Shown piece after piece: positions 19,538 to 28,894 of a stretch of DNA of 64,000 nt. Position 1 is the first letter of the stretch, and every line of letters starts with the position of its first letter. The notes below the pieces were generated by a model. It had not been told where the DNA came from. It made no database searches and saw only the letters and a list, made by a program, of their open reading frames with translations. Origin of the DNA: Nitrospira sp. (lineage in GTDB: Bacteria; Nitrospirota; Nitrospiria; Nitrospirales; Nitrospiraceae); the NCBI GenBank assembly GCA_030123605.1, contig CP126123.1, forward strand, positions 1,240,001 through 1,304,000, read 5' to 3'. The position numbers were made by a program, and so were the translations under genes.

Positions 19538-19795
19538 TCACCGATCGGATCGAATATCTGTTCCGATATCCGCCATCTGTTTCAGCCGGTGTTCCATGAG
19601 CGGCCCCCACCAGGTGAGGTCCTGCAGCATTGCGGCTTCCACCGAACTCAGCCCCGTCAAGACACCGGGCCACCGCTGAGAGAAGGGGCCTGTTCGACGA
19701 TTACGCGGTTGCGGGTCGATCGGTGGATCACCCCGCATGGCCTGAAAGACCGCCAGCAACGTAGACGTGCCCGCTATCCACCGTTCTTGATGCAT
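19538..19795 (-). CDS. Small hypothetical protein
   Basis: An 85-residue open frame, MHQERWIAGTSTLLAVFQAM, 14 bases upstream of the pseudo-receiver gene on the same strand. No SD sequence is obvious and no family recognised. The call rests on its position and tight spacing within the signalling block. The segment LTWWGPLMEHRLKQMADIG is amphipathic. Confidence 0.4.
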   Translation of the reverse strand: MHQERWIAGTSTLLAVFQAMRGDPPIDPQPRNRRTGPFSQRWPGVLTGLSSVEAAMLQDLTWWGPLMEHRLKQMADIGTDIRSDR

Positions 19796-19918
19796 GGATG
19801 GAGAATATGACGAGAAGCCTGATCAGACTATCGCCGCAGGTCTAATTCCTGTGTCACAAATAGACAAGGCGAGTTGTCGTGGTTTGTTCGACGCCGTCGG
19901 AACGGTCCGACATGCCTG

Positions 19919-20566
19919 TCAGACGACCAGCCCATGTTGTAGCGCGTAGCGGGTCAGCTCGGCATTGTTCTTCAAATTCATCTTATCCAAAATCCTGGCG
20001 CGATAGGTGCTGATCGTCGTGACGCTGAGATGGATGCTCTCGGCAATGTCACTGACCGTCTGCCCCGAGGCGATCAGGCAGAGGACTTCATACTCTCGGT
20101 CGGACAATCGTTCATGCGGCAACTTGTCAACCCCGGTCCTGACCGTAAGCGCCAGGGCTTCGCCGACCGACGCACTGACATACTGCCCGCCGGCCATCAC
20201 TTTTTTCGCCGCATGGACCAGCTCTTCCGGCGCGCTGGCCTTCGTCAAATACCCCGCCGCGCCCGCCTTGAACATGCGGATGGCATACTGATCCTCAGGG
20301 TGCATGCTGAGAATCAGAACGGGCAACTCCGGCGCCACTTGTTTCAATTCCTTGAGCACCTCCGGACCGCTTCTTCCCGGCATGCTGATGTCCATGACCA
20401 CGAGGTCGTACCGGTGCTCGCGCACGAGGTCGAGCATCTCCTGGGCGTTGCCGCACTCCGCCATACAGGCGCCTTCGAACCCTTCCTCGAGAATATCCTT
20501 CACCCCGCGGCGAAAGGAGGGGTGATCATCGACGACGAGAATCCGCACCGTGGCTGTTGTTCGCAT
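19919..20566 (-). CDS. NarL/FixJ-type response regulator
   Basis: A 215-residue regulator. The receiver (1-125) has the acidic pair in LVVDDHPSFRRG, phospho-acceptor Asp59 in LVVMDISMPG, the Thr/Ser position in LILSMH and Lys in YLTKASAPEE. The C-terminal LuxR-type helix-turn-helix is LSDREYEVLCLIASGQTVSDIAESIHL. Unlike the two other receiver proteins nearby it has every catalytic residue. It follows the histidine kinase gene by 30 bases, so it is very likely that kinase's partner. Targets unknown; the neighbouring degenerate regulator and pseudo-receiver could be in its regulon. Confidence 0.93.
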   Translation of the reverse strand: MRTTATVRILVVDDHPSFRRGVKDILEEGFEGACMAECGNAQEMLDLVREHRYDLVVMDISMPGRSGPEVLKELKQVAPELPVLILSMHPEDQYAIRMFKAGAAGYLTKASAPEELVHAAKKVMAGGQYVSASVGEALALTVRTGVDKLPHERLSDREYEVLCLIASGQTVSDIAESIHLSVTTISTYRARILDKMNLKNNAELTRYALQHGLVV

Positions 20567-20596
20567 GGTTCCTCCCCTGTGCGATGCTGCTTGCCT

Positions 20597-23500
20597 TCAA
20601 CGGGGCAGGCGCAGCGTGATCGTGCACCCAGCCCCCTCCCGAGTGTCGATCCGGACGTCTCCGCCGAGGAGACCGGCACGTTCGTGCATGCCCAAGAGTC
20701 CGAACGACTTGGCATCGGCGAGCCGATCCTGCGGAATCCCCCGTCCGTTGTCGCTCACCTGCAACAACAGACCCACACCCTGGTCCTCCAACCGCACCTG
20801 CACCTCCGTCGCCTGGGCATGTCGGGTCACGTTGGTCAATGCCTCCTGACAGATTCGAAAGACCGCCGTGGCATGTTCCGGATCGATCCGCAAATCTTCA
20901 TGGCTGACCGTACAATGACAGGTGATACCCGTGCGGCGTTGAAAATCACGGCATTGCCATTCGATCGCCGCCACTAGTCCGAGATCGTCGAGCACGCCGG
21001 GACGCAACTCCGCCACGAGGCGCTGCACCGAGGTGATCGTGCTGTCCACCTGTTCCTTCATCCCGCGAATCTTCTCCTCGATCCTGGCGCGATCCCGCGG
21101 CGCCGACCGTTCCCCCAGCAACCCACCCAGGCGGGACAGATCGATCTTCAGGCAGGTCAACCCCACTCCCAACTCGTCATGTAATTCGCGCGCGATTCGC
21201 CCTCGCTCCTCCTCACGAATCCCCTCCATGCGGCGGGAGAGTTTTCGCAGACGGCGCAGGGAATCCTGCAGCTGTTCTTCGGCGCGTTTTCGATCGGTCG
21301 TGTCCTTGAACACGACCACCGCGCCGACGATGTCGCCTCGCTCCCTGATCGGCGTACTCACATATTCGACGGAAAAACTCGTCCCGTCTTTTCGCCAAAA
21401 CGCACCGTCCACATGTTCGCGAACCTCCCCTCCGGTAATCGCTTCCACGATCGGACAGGATTGCTCCGGAGAAGGAACCCCATGGAGGTCGGCTCGATGC
21501 ACCAACGCATGCAGGGACTGCCCGATCAATTCCTCGGCCTCCCAACCGAACATCTTGGCCGCCGCCGGATTGACAAACGTCAACCGCCCCTCCCGGTCCA
21601 CCCCGTAGATTCCTTCACCGGCGGAGTTCAAGACGACCTGATTGTGTCGATGCAGGCGGTCCAATTCCTCTTCCGCCGAGCGTCGTTCGCTGATGTCGCG
21701 CATGATGATCGTAAAAAAAAGATCGGACTTTCCCTTCCAGGATGTCAGGCTCAATTCCAACGGAAATTCGCTTCCCTCCTTCCGCAAGCCGACGAGTTCC
21801 AAGGTCTTGCTCGTCATCTGCGTCCGTTCGAAGATCCGCGCCCGCTGCACATGTCCCTCCAACTGTTCATGGTACCGTTCCGGAATGATCATCGTGACGG
21901 GCTGCCCGATGACTTCTTCGGCCGCATAGCCGAAGGTCGCCTCGGCACCTTTGTTCCAGAACGCCACTTTCATCAGCGCATTGATCAACACGATGGCATC
22001 CTTGGTCGACTGCACGATGGAACGCAACCGCTCTTCGCTGACCCGTAACGCATCTTCGATCCGGCGGCGTTCGGTCACATCACGAATGATCCCCAACACC
22101 CCCACCACTCGGCCCTGGCGCATTTGCGGCGTACCTACGAATTCCCCCGTCACATACCCGCCTTGCTTCATGCTGAGTTGCATGGAACAGGTCAACGGCG
22201 CCCCGCGTTCGAGAATCGCCTGCACCACATCTTGGCAGAAGCCGGCGTCATCGGGATGCAACAGCGCCGTGAGCGGCTCTCCGATCCATTGCGAACGGGA
22301 CCAATTGGTGAGGGTTTCAAACGCCGGATTGAGCGAGGTAAGGGTGCTGTCGGTCGAGAGAGTAAAAATGATATCCCGAGCCCCCTCGACCAGACTCCGG
22401 AATCGATATTCCGATTCGAACAGTGCGTCCTGCGCCCTCTTGAGCCAGGTGATGTCATGGAACACCGCGACGGTCCCGACCAATACGCCGTCGGTGTCCT
22501 TGATCGACCGGGCATTGATGCTGATCCAGCGGCCGGGGGCGTCGCGCGAGGCGCGCACATAGACTTCGAGCCAATCGATTTTTTCCCCGCGCAATGCGCG
22601 CGCCACCGGCCATTCATGAAGCTGAAACGGCGTCACGGTGTCGGCGTGGAAGAACTCGTAGCTCTGCGGCCATTCCGTCGGAGGGACGGTGCCGGGTGAA
22701 AACCCGAGAATGCTTTCGACGGCCGGATTGGCGACCACCAACCGCCCCTCCCCGTCGGTCACGACGACACCGTCGCCCATGCTGCGCAGAATCGAATTGA
22801 CGATACGGGTTTGCTCATGCAGGGCGCGCTCGGACCGCTCCAGGGCATCGGTCCGCTCCCGGAACGCCTGTTGAGCCTGCACAACCCCCGCTGATTGCGT
22901 CCGCACCGCATCCTCGTAGACCCGCAGCAATTGTTCCGCTGCGGCCACACGAGACTGGTATCGACGCTGTACGCCCTGCCCCGGCATCACACCGACCGGC
23001 CTCTGCACCGATCGTCCTTCGTCGGCCGTCTTCGACAGAGCCGATTCATCGAAGGCCAGCAGGGAAGCCTTCATACTGAGCGCGAGGGATTTACACAGCG
23101 TCGCGGTCCTCCTCGGCACAGCAGTCCTTGAAAACAGAATGACGGCGAACAGATCGTGGGAGGGCAACATCCCGCCGAAACACAAGACCGATTTCACGCC
23201 GTACTTCAACACAAAATCCCCCTGGACCGGCACATAGGGACTTCCCACCGCATCGGGCACGTAGAACACGTTATACGTCTTCTCCTCCACATCCACCAAC
23301 CACTCACCCTGAGGGGCCACCTCGAAGAGGGTGGACAGTCCGAACTGATGCAGGAGTTGCGAAAACATGGGAAATTGTTTGACGAAGTCGGCGTTGACCA
23401 TCGGAATGACCCGGTAACGGTGCGACTGTTCGACCCGATTCCAGTCCGGCTGTTCACCGGCCGTGGCGACGAGCGTGAAACACTTGAGGTCGGGGTGCGG

Positions 23501-23788
23501 AACGATGCCTCCCAGCCTATTGCGGGCCAACTGTTGAGTCGCTTGGTCCAACCGGCAGTAAGGCATGGTGATAAAGCAGCGGACCAGAATGCAGTCCCGA
23601 TCCTCTGTCTCGGGGTTGCCGAGGGTAGCGAACAGGTAGTTCACCGTTTGCGAGGCGGCGTCCCGCAGCGAAGTCGCGTGCTCGCCCAATCGGCGCAGCA
23701 CGGCCGAACATTCGGTCATTTCCAATAGGGAAAAGCGAGCCAGACTATACACAGGCGGGCCCTCTGGTGAACGATGGGGAACAGGCAT
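20597..23788 (-). CDS. Multi-PAS sensor histidine kinase (NarX/UhpB type)
   Basis: A 1063-residue cytoplasmic or peripheral kinase with no membrane span. Residues about 1-250 are a sensory domain with repeated FxLV-type strands (family not recognised), then a coiled coil (260-330). Four PAS domains follow, with typical NPAVESILGFSPG, LTSLNPAFETLTNWS, AFWNKGAEATFGY and FVNPAAAKMFGWEAEEL sites. The HisKA_3 dimerisation domain has the phospho-His in RGRIARELHDELGVGLTCLK, and HATPase_c has VSDNGRGIP and GLLGMHERAGLLGG. The cognate regulator is 30 bases downstream. The PAS set suggests sensing of redox, light or small ligands, which the sequence alone cannot decide. Confidence 0.92.
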   Translation of the reverse strand: MPVPHRSPEGPPVYSLARFSLLEMTECSAVLRRLGEHATSLRDAASQTVNYLFATLGNPETEDRDCILVRCFITMPYCRLDQATQQLARNRLGGIVPHPDLKCFTLVATAGEQPDWNRVEQSHRYRVIPMVNADFVKQFPMFSQLLHQFGLSTLFEVAPQGEWLVDVEEKTYNVFYVPDAVGSPYVPVQGDFVLKYGVKSVLCFGGMLPSHDLFAVILFSRTAVPRRTATLCKSLALSMKASLLAFDESALSKTADEGRSVQRPVGVMPGQGVQRRYQSRVAAAEQLLRVYEDAVRTQSAGVVQAQQAFRERTDALERSERALHEQTRIVNSILRSMGDGVVVTDGEGRLVVANPAVESILGFSPGTVPPTEWPQSYEFFHADTVTPFQLHEWPVARALRGEKIDWLEVYVRASRDAPGRWISINARSIKDTDGVLVGTVAVFHDITWLKRAQDALFESEYRFRSLVEGARDIIFTLSTDSTLTSLNPAFETLTNWSRSQWIGEPLTALLHPDDAGFCQDVVQAILERGAPLTCSMQLSMKQGGYVTGEFVGTPQMRQGRVVGVLGIIRDVTERRRIEDALRVSEERLRSIVQSTKDAIVLINALMKVAFWNKGAEATFGYAAEEVIGQPVTMIIPERYHEQLEGHVQRARIFERTQMTSKTLELVGLRKEGSEFPLELSLTSWKGKSDLFFTIIMRDISERRSAEEELDRLHRHNQVVLNSAGEGIYGVDREGRLTFVNPAAAKMFGWEAEELIGQSLHALVHRADLHGVPSPEQSCPIVEAITGGEVREHVDGAFWRKDGTSFSVEYVSTPIRERGDIVGAVVVFKDTTDRKRAEEQLQDSLRRLRKLSRRMEGIREEERGRIARELHDELGVGLTCLKIDLSRLGGLLGERSAPRDRARIEEKIRGMKEQVDSTITSVQRLVAELRPGVLDDLGLVAAIEWQCRDFQRRTGITCHCTVSHEDLRIDPEHATAVFRICQEALTNVTRHAQATEVQVRLEDQGVGLLLQVSDNGRGIPQDRLADAKSFGLLGMHERAGLLGGDVRIDTREGAGCTITLRLPR

Positions 23789-24016
23789 GCCGGCTATGCC
23801 GCCGGTTGACGTTCCTCTGATGATGCCGAATCGCGAGGTGAGGCACAGACCGACACGTCACTGCCTTGCAAGGCGAGACACAGAATCACTCTCGGGGCGA
23901 GTCTAGTGAAGGGGTCCCGGCTTGTCAAGGCAGGGAACGCGGCAAGCATGCATCGTGAACGTGCGGCGATTCCGGACCTCGCGGGTGTGGCGGGCTCCTC
24001 GCCTGATGCAGCCCCG

Positions 24017-24439
24017 TTATGGAGCAGAACGCCCTTGCGCGATCGCTTGTGACAACAGCGTCACGTCCGACGCATAGCTGAGCCGGGTCAACGCGTCCTG
24101 ACGATCTACCCACTGCACGTCCTCGACTTCCCCGTCGGGAGTACCGGCCCGTTCGATGGGCGACATTTTGAACCACACGACTGTTTTACGGAATCGCCGC
24201 CCTTCTCGTTGAAACCAATATTCGGTCGTCGAGAGGTCCGCCTCGATCCGACAGCGCCACCCCGTTTCTTCCAGCACCTCACGCAACGCGGCCTGGGCCG
24301 GCGTTTCACCGGCGTCCAATCGTCCTTTGGGAAAGGACCAGATCGGGCGGCCCTTACCGTCTGACACACGGATCAACAGCACCGCCTGGTGCCGTAAGAC
24401 GACCCCGCCCGCCGACCGAATCAACCCCGCCTCAGTCAT
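24017..24439 (-). CDS. NUDIX hydrolase
   Basis: A 140-residue pyrophosphohydrolase. The NUDIX box is present as GRLDAGETPAQAALREVLEETGW, shortened here to GETPAQAALREVLEETG, with the REVLEET catalytic Glu residues. The flanking pattern (GLIRSAGGVVLRHQAVLLIRVSD, WSFPKG) is that of general house-cleaning NUDIX enzymes; the substrate cannot be read off. The start ATG overlaps the stop of the upstream SDR gene by four bases (24436-24439), so the two are coupled. Confidence 0.9.
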   Translation of the reverse strand: MTEAGLIRSAGGVVLRHQAVLLIRVSDGKGRPIWSFPKGRLDAGETPAQAALREVLEETGWRCRIEADLSTTEYWFQREGRRFRKTVVWFKMSPIERAGTPDGEVEDVQWVDRQDALTRLSYASDVTLLSQAIAQGRSAP

Positions 24440-25359
24440 GCTCCGTCCCTCTTCCTGCCGTGCTCCTCACCCCGGTCGATTCGAGACGCACCGGTCAAGG
24501 TGTGATGTCGCAATCCGAAAAACCAAGCCAACAGACGATCCTGCGCACGGTCGGGCAACATCCATTTCAACAACGCCCTGAACCGTGCATCCTTGCCGAC
24601 GAGATACCGGATATGCGGGCGCGTGGCGGTCAACGCATGGGCGACGGCGCGAGCGACGGTCTCCGCCGGGATCGCGCGTTTGGCGGCTCGGCCGATCACC
24701 TCCTGCATTCGAGACAGGGGTTGCGCATAAAGCTGGAACGACTCCGGCGCAACCTCACCGAGGATGCGTGTGGCGGTCATCATACCCCGTTGCCAGATCT
24801 GTGACTGAACCGCGCCCGGTTCCACCAGGGAGACCGTGATGCCCCAAGGAGTCAGTTCCAACCGTAAGGCGTCGCTCATCGCCTCCAGAGCAAACTTCGA
24901 TCCGCAATAGGCGCCAAGGAACGGAGTCGCCGCACGTCCGGCGATGGAACTGATGTTCACGAGACGCCCGCGTCCCCTTCGCAACAACGGCAGCAAGGTT
25001 TGCGTCATCGCGAGCGCCCCGAACAGGTTGACCTCGAACTGGGTCCGCACGTCGGAAAGCGGCAGCAGTTCCAGCGGGCCGGCGACTGAGATACCGGCAT
25101 TGTTGACCAGCCCCGAGAGACCGACCTCGCCTAAGGCTGCGGCCAGCGTTCGTCCGGCCGCAGCGATCGAGTCCGGATCGGTCACATCGAGCATCAGCGG
25201 GCGGAGACGTGAAGAGGTCACCCGCGCAAGGTCGTCGCCGTCCTCTTGCCGACGGATACCGGCCCATACCGTGAACCCGAGTCCATCGAGATGACGCGCG
25301 CAGGCCGCGCCGATTCCCGAAGAGGCTCCAGTAATGACGACGGTACGCGGTTGTGACAT
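24436..25359 (-). CDS. Short-chain dehydrogenase/reductase
   Basis: A classical SDR of 307 residues. The cofactor motif TGASSGIG lies near residues 10-17, NNAG is present (SGLVNNAGIS), and the catalytic Ser...Tyr-x-x-x-Lys is INISSIAG...YCGSKFA. The C-terminal segment (FRALLKWMLPDRAQDRLLAWFFGLRHH) is an extension found in SDRs near lipid or retinol-like substrates, but the substrate is unknown. The ATG at 25357-25359 has GAGGA before it. It is coupled with the downstream NUDIX gene, which may be a chance pairing. Confidence 0.88.
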   Translation of the reverse strand: MSQPRTVVITGASSGIGAACARHLDGLGFTVWAGIRRQEDGDDLARVTSSRLRPLMLDVTDPDSIAAAGRTLAAALGEVGLSGLVNNAGISVAGPLELLPLSDVRTQFEVNLFGALAMTQTLLPLLRRGRGRLVNISSIAGRAATPFLGAYCGSKFALEAMSDALRLELTPWGITVSLVEPGAVQSQIWQRGMMTATRILGEVAPESFQLYAQPLSRMQEVIGRAAKRAIPAETVARAVAHALTATRPHIRYLVGKDARFRALLKWMLPDRAQDRLLAWFFGLRHHTLTGASRIDRGEEHGRKRDGA

Positions 25360-25635
25360 CGGATTCCTCGGAGAGCGGCAGCACAATCAGTGAAACAACC
25401 ACGGCCGAACGTGAAGCGGCCCAAGAGTACCACGCGCAGGGTGCGGGAGGCATCCGGAAGTGGAACGACAGGCTGCATCAGGATTCCATTAGGGGAATCT
25501 CTCCATGGCAGAAAGATCTCTGATTTTTTCGCCGCTTGTTGCCCGTGCGCTCGACGGACGAAGACGGACGCCACAGGCTCGGGGCTGCGTGCCGGATCGA
25601 TTTGACAAACCGCAACCCTCATCTAGACTTGACTC

Positions 25636-26319
25636 ATGCACACACAAACCGCCAACAACCGCTCGTACCCGCCTTCACCTCTGATCGTCGCCGTCGTCGG
25701 AACACTGGCAGGTCTCCTGGCGCTGCTTCCATCCGCAGCCCTTGCCAGCCGGACGGTCACGGTGCCCATTTCCGTGGCGACCTCTGTGGACGATCAGTCG
25801 GGTTTCCCGACGTTCGTGATGAAATGGGATGAAGGCGGCCAACCGGATCCGGTGACCCTGCGTTGGGGACGGAGTCAGGTCCCGGTCCGGGGAGCCGGGA
25901 TGGGAGCGATTCAGCGAGCCTTCCGGTTCGCGGTCGAACGTCTCACGCCCTCGATTCATCCGACCGGCACCCTATCCCTTTACGCCACATTTACCGGACC
26001 GCTGAGCGCGGAAGGTTCGACTGCGGAAGCCGCCTTGGCCATCGGCTTTCTCGCCCTGCTCAAGGGAGATCCCCTGATCCAAGAAATTACGATCACCGGA
26101 ACGTTGGAAACCGACGGCCGAATCGGTCAGGTGGGACAGGTGGCAGAAAAAACGACGGCGGCGGCCCGCGCCGGATATCGGGTCCTTCTGGTCCCGCGAG
26201 GCCAATTTTACGCTCCCAGGATCAACCGCATCGCCCTGAACCTCGAATCGAGGGTGCTGGTCCGCGAAGTGGACACGATCGAGGAAGCCTACGAGATCAT
26301 GACGGGCAAGAAGTTGTAA
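25636..26319 (+). CDS. Exported Lon-protease-domain-like protein (S16)
   Basis: A 227-residue protein with an N-terminal hydrophobic segment (PLIVAVVGTLAGLLALLPSAALA, residues 16-38) that looks like a signal peptide or anchor. The rest matches the Lon proteolytic domain: Ser128 in AEGSTAEAALAIG, and 44 residues later Lys172 in VGQVAEKTTAAARAG. In E. coli Lon the Ser-Lys dyad is 43 residues apart in the same setting (family knowledge). There is no AAA+ domain. The preceding GLLSLYATFTGPLSAEG segment matches the strand and loop before the catalytic Ser. It is outside the cytoplasm, so it may act on envelope proteins. The gene converges on the CHAT gene. Confidence 0.8.
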   Translation: MHTQTANNRSYPPSPLIVAVVGTLAGLLALLPSAALASRTVTVPISVATSVDDQSGFPTFVMKWDEGGQPDPVTLRWGRSQVPVRGAGMGAIQRAFRFAVERLTPSIHPTGTLSLYATFTGPLSAEGSTAEAALAIGFLALLKGDPLIQEITITGTLETDGRIGQVGQVAEKTTAAARAGYRVLLVPRGQFYAPRINRIALNLESRVLVREVDTIEEAYEIMTGKKL

Positions 26320-26383
26320 GGCTGCGAATCATACCCTCCGTCCCTCCGTTCCCTTCTACCCCACATCGGCAGCCGCCTCAGTT

Positions 26384-28876
26384 TCACATCCAGTTATTGA
26401 GCAAGAGGAACGAGGCCCAATAGCTGGGGTGACTGCGACCACGCTGGGCAAGAATCTTCTGCTGAGCCCGTTGTAAGGCCACGGCTTTGGTAACGGCCGG
26501 ATCCTGCAACTGTCGATAGAACTCCGAGATCAGTTCCGATGTCGATTCATTTTCCGTCACCCAGAGACTCGCGAGGGCGGTCCTCGCCCCTGTCTTGACC
26601 GCCACCCCCGTCAAGCCGAGTGCCGCACGGTCGTCATCCGCAGCGGTCTCACAGGCACTGAGGGTCAGCAGATCCAACGGCTGCTGCCGATACTGTTGCA
26701 ACCCGATCAGTTGCGACAATCGATCCATGGAAATTTTGCCGTCATGGGCGAGCACAAACGATTCTTTCGCATCGTTTCCAATGACGGTGTGGGAAGCGAC
26801 ATGCACGATGCCCACCCCCTGATCCTTGATCTCCTGTTCCAGGATGGGTGCGGAAAACTGCTTATTCATCAGCAGCTTCCCTCCATAGAGCGTCCTGACG
26901 GCCTGGACTTCGCTTTCTACGTACAACGGAGCCGCGACCCCTTCGACGGATTCAGTCAACCCGACGGACAACAGCGTTCCCTTGCGGCGTTGGGCGGGAT
27001 TGAAATCGACCAACTCCATACTCGGCGTGACGGCGACCGCGAACTTGTCCACCACGAACTGCTTGCCGTCGTGCAACGCCCCGATCGGAATCGTCCGGAG
27101 TGCTCCGTCCGGCACCACCACCAGCGTAGTAATCCCGGCTGCCTGCAGACTCGGTTGCAGGGGCGCAACCAACCATCCATACAAGGTCTGTGCGGAAGGC
27201 AGGTAGTTCTGTGATCGAGGATCTTGAATCAGCTGCCTGAAAGTCCGGATTTCCTTCGTCAACCGCTCGCTTTTGACCGGCACTCCGACTTGCTTGAGAC
27301 CGTCCGCCGTCTCCACCAGCAACTCGAGTCGATCAGGTAGGGAAATGGGGTAGACCACGGCGGTATGGGGAGGAAGCGTGCCGTCGCGGCGCCGACTTTG
27401 CGCCGTCGCGACGCAATCGTCCTGAAAATAGTCCTGCAGCTCGGCCGCATAGGAATTCTCAACCGTGTCTTTGACCCGAACCAGCCACTGTTCGCTCTGC
27501 TCGGGAGTCTTCGACGCCGACGCCCGCCGCAACAGTACATCTTCATATTCTACGAAGAGCGGCGCCACGGAATCGTAAAACGAGTGGTGCCGTCCCTGAT
27601 ACCCGACGGAATATTCGTATCGAATCGGTTTCAGCAACGTCACGGCGTGCTGGTAGGCCTCCAACGCCTCGTCCTCCTTGCCCTCGGCTTTCAATAACCG
27701 CGCAGCCTGCCACTGCCATCGATAAAGCGATTCAGGCGCATTCACCTGCTGGGCCGCAAAGGAGGCCTTTCGTGAATACTCCAAGGCTTCAGCCTGGCGA
27801 TGTTCCTTTTCAAGCAACTCGCCCAGATAGCCCCAGGCATAGGATTGTCCCCTCACATCCCCGATCCTGCCGGCCACGTCACCTGCCGCAGTCAACACCT
27901 CGGCGGACCGTCGGAGCAGCGGGCCTCCCGTCCCGGCGGATGTGGGCGTCTCCGTCGTGCGCAGCTTGCCTGCGTCCGGCTTCTTACCCACCCCCTGCCG
28001 GGATGCCGTCAAGGCCGCATGAAGGTCTTGATAGCCCAACGCGACGTTCAACATCCCCGCCGCCTTGGCACGACTATCCGGAAGCGATTGCGCCGTCTGC
28101 CAGGCTTGATCGAACTGCCGTTGTGCTTCGCTCACCTGTCGGTTCTGCAACAAGGCCATCGCACCATTCACCTGAGCGGTCATGGCGAGGGGGAGTTGAT
28201 TGGTCTCGACCGCGAGGCTCCGGCTCTCCGCATACACGTCAATCGCTTCGGCGAACTGTTGGCGGACGCTCAGGGAATTCCCTAAATCATTGAGGAGAGC
28301 CGCGACCAGTCCGGAACGATGTTCCTCGCGGGCGAGCGTCAACGCTTTGGTCAAATGTTCCGTGGCGATCTCCTCTTTCCCCAAGACATGTGCCGTATTT
28401 CCGAGCTGTCCGAGAATGGTGGCGGTCAAGAGCCGGTTGCCAGTCTGCTCAGAGAGTGTGAGGGCCGTCTGCAAGGTTCCCTGAGCCCGGCGGATCTGAC
28501 CCTCTTGTTGAAAGGCATGCGCCAAATTGATCAACGCCTGGCATTGTTCTTTCGACTGTCCGCGTTCTTCATACTGACTGGCGGCGTCCATCCAATGGAC
28601 GGCCGCCTGCGCAAAGTTCCCCTGCTGGAAATGCGACTTTCCCCGTTGCATTTCTTGCTCAGGTGACGCGAAGGAAGGATTCCGGCCCGACTGCTGCATC
28701 ACATCTGCCGCCCCAACGTGAGGCCCGGCCAGCCAGTTCAGTGTCAAACATCCCACCCCCAACAACACAATTTTCAGAATCAGGGAATGGCCCCATGTGG
28801 ACGGCGTGATCGGCCTGTTTTCTCCGCTTCCGTCGGCATCCATCACCTTCTTACCGAGCATACCGAAAGTCGGCAT
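26384..28876 (-). CDS. CHAT-domain protease with TPR repeats, signal-bearing
   Basis: An 830-residue protein. After a hydrophobic segment near 30-50 (LILKIVLLGVGCLTLNWLAG) come TPR-like helical repeats (about 75-430; for example QGNFAQAAVHWMDAASQYEE). The C-terminal CHAT protease domain (about 560-830) has the His-Cys dyad: His696 in VHVASHTV and Cys742 in LSACETAADD. CHAT domains are caspase-like peptidases (family knowledge). AAGGAGG precedes the ATG at 28876. It is 18 bases downstream of the TpsA gene, in an operon with the two-partner secretion genes. The N-terminus before the hydrophobic part is unusually long (about 30 residues) and may be a membrane signal anchor. Confidence 0.87.
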   Translation of the reverse strand: MPTFGMLGKKVMDADGSGENRPITPSTWGHSLILKIVLLGVGCLTLNWLAGPHVGAADVMQQSGRNPSFASPEQEMQRGKSHFQQGNFAQAAVHWMDAASQYEERGQSKEQCQALINLAHAFQQEGQIRRAQGTLQTALTLSEQTGNRLLTATILGQLGNTAHVLGKEEIATEHLTKALTLAREEHRSGLVAALLNDLGNSLSVRQQFAEAIDVYAESRSLAVETNQLPLAMTAQVNGAMALLQNRQVSEAQRQFDQAWQTAQSLPDSRAKAAGMLNVALGYQDLHAALTASRQGVGKKPDAGKLRTTETPTSAGTGGPLLRRSAEVLTAAGDVAGRIGDVRGQSYAWGYLGELLEKEHRQAEALEYSRKASFAAQQVNAPESLYRWQWQAARLLKAEGKEDEALEAYQHAVTLLKPIRYEYSVGYQGRHHSFYDSVAPLFVEYEDVLLRRASASKTPEQSEQWLVRVKDTVENSYAAELQDYFQDDCVATAQSRRRDGTLPPHTAVVYPISLPDRLELLVETADGLKQVGVPVKSERLTKEIRTFRQLIQDPRSQNYLPSAQTLYGWLVAPLQPSLQAAGITTLVVVPDGALRTIPIGALHDGKQFVVDKFAVAVTPSMELVDFNPAQRRKGTLLSVGLTESVEGVAAPLYVESEVQAVRTLYGGKLLMNKQFSAPILEQEIKDQGVGIVHVASHTVIGNDAKESFVLAHDGKISMDRLSQLIGLQQYRQQPLDLLTLSACETAADDDRAALGLTGVAVKTGARTALASLWVTENESTSELISEFYRQLQDPAVTKAVALQRAQQKILAQRGRSHPSYWASFLLLNNWM

Positions 28877-28894
28877 GATATCCTCCTTGACGGA

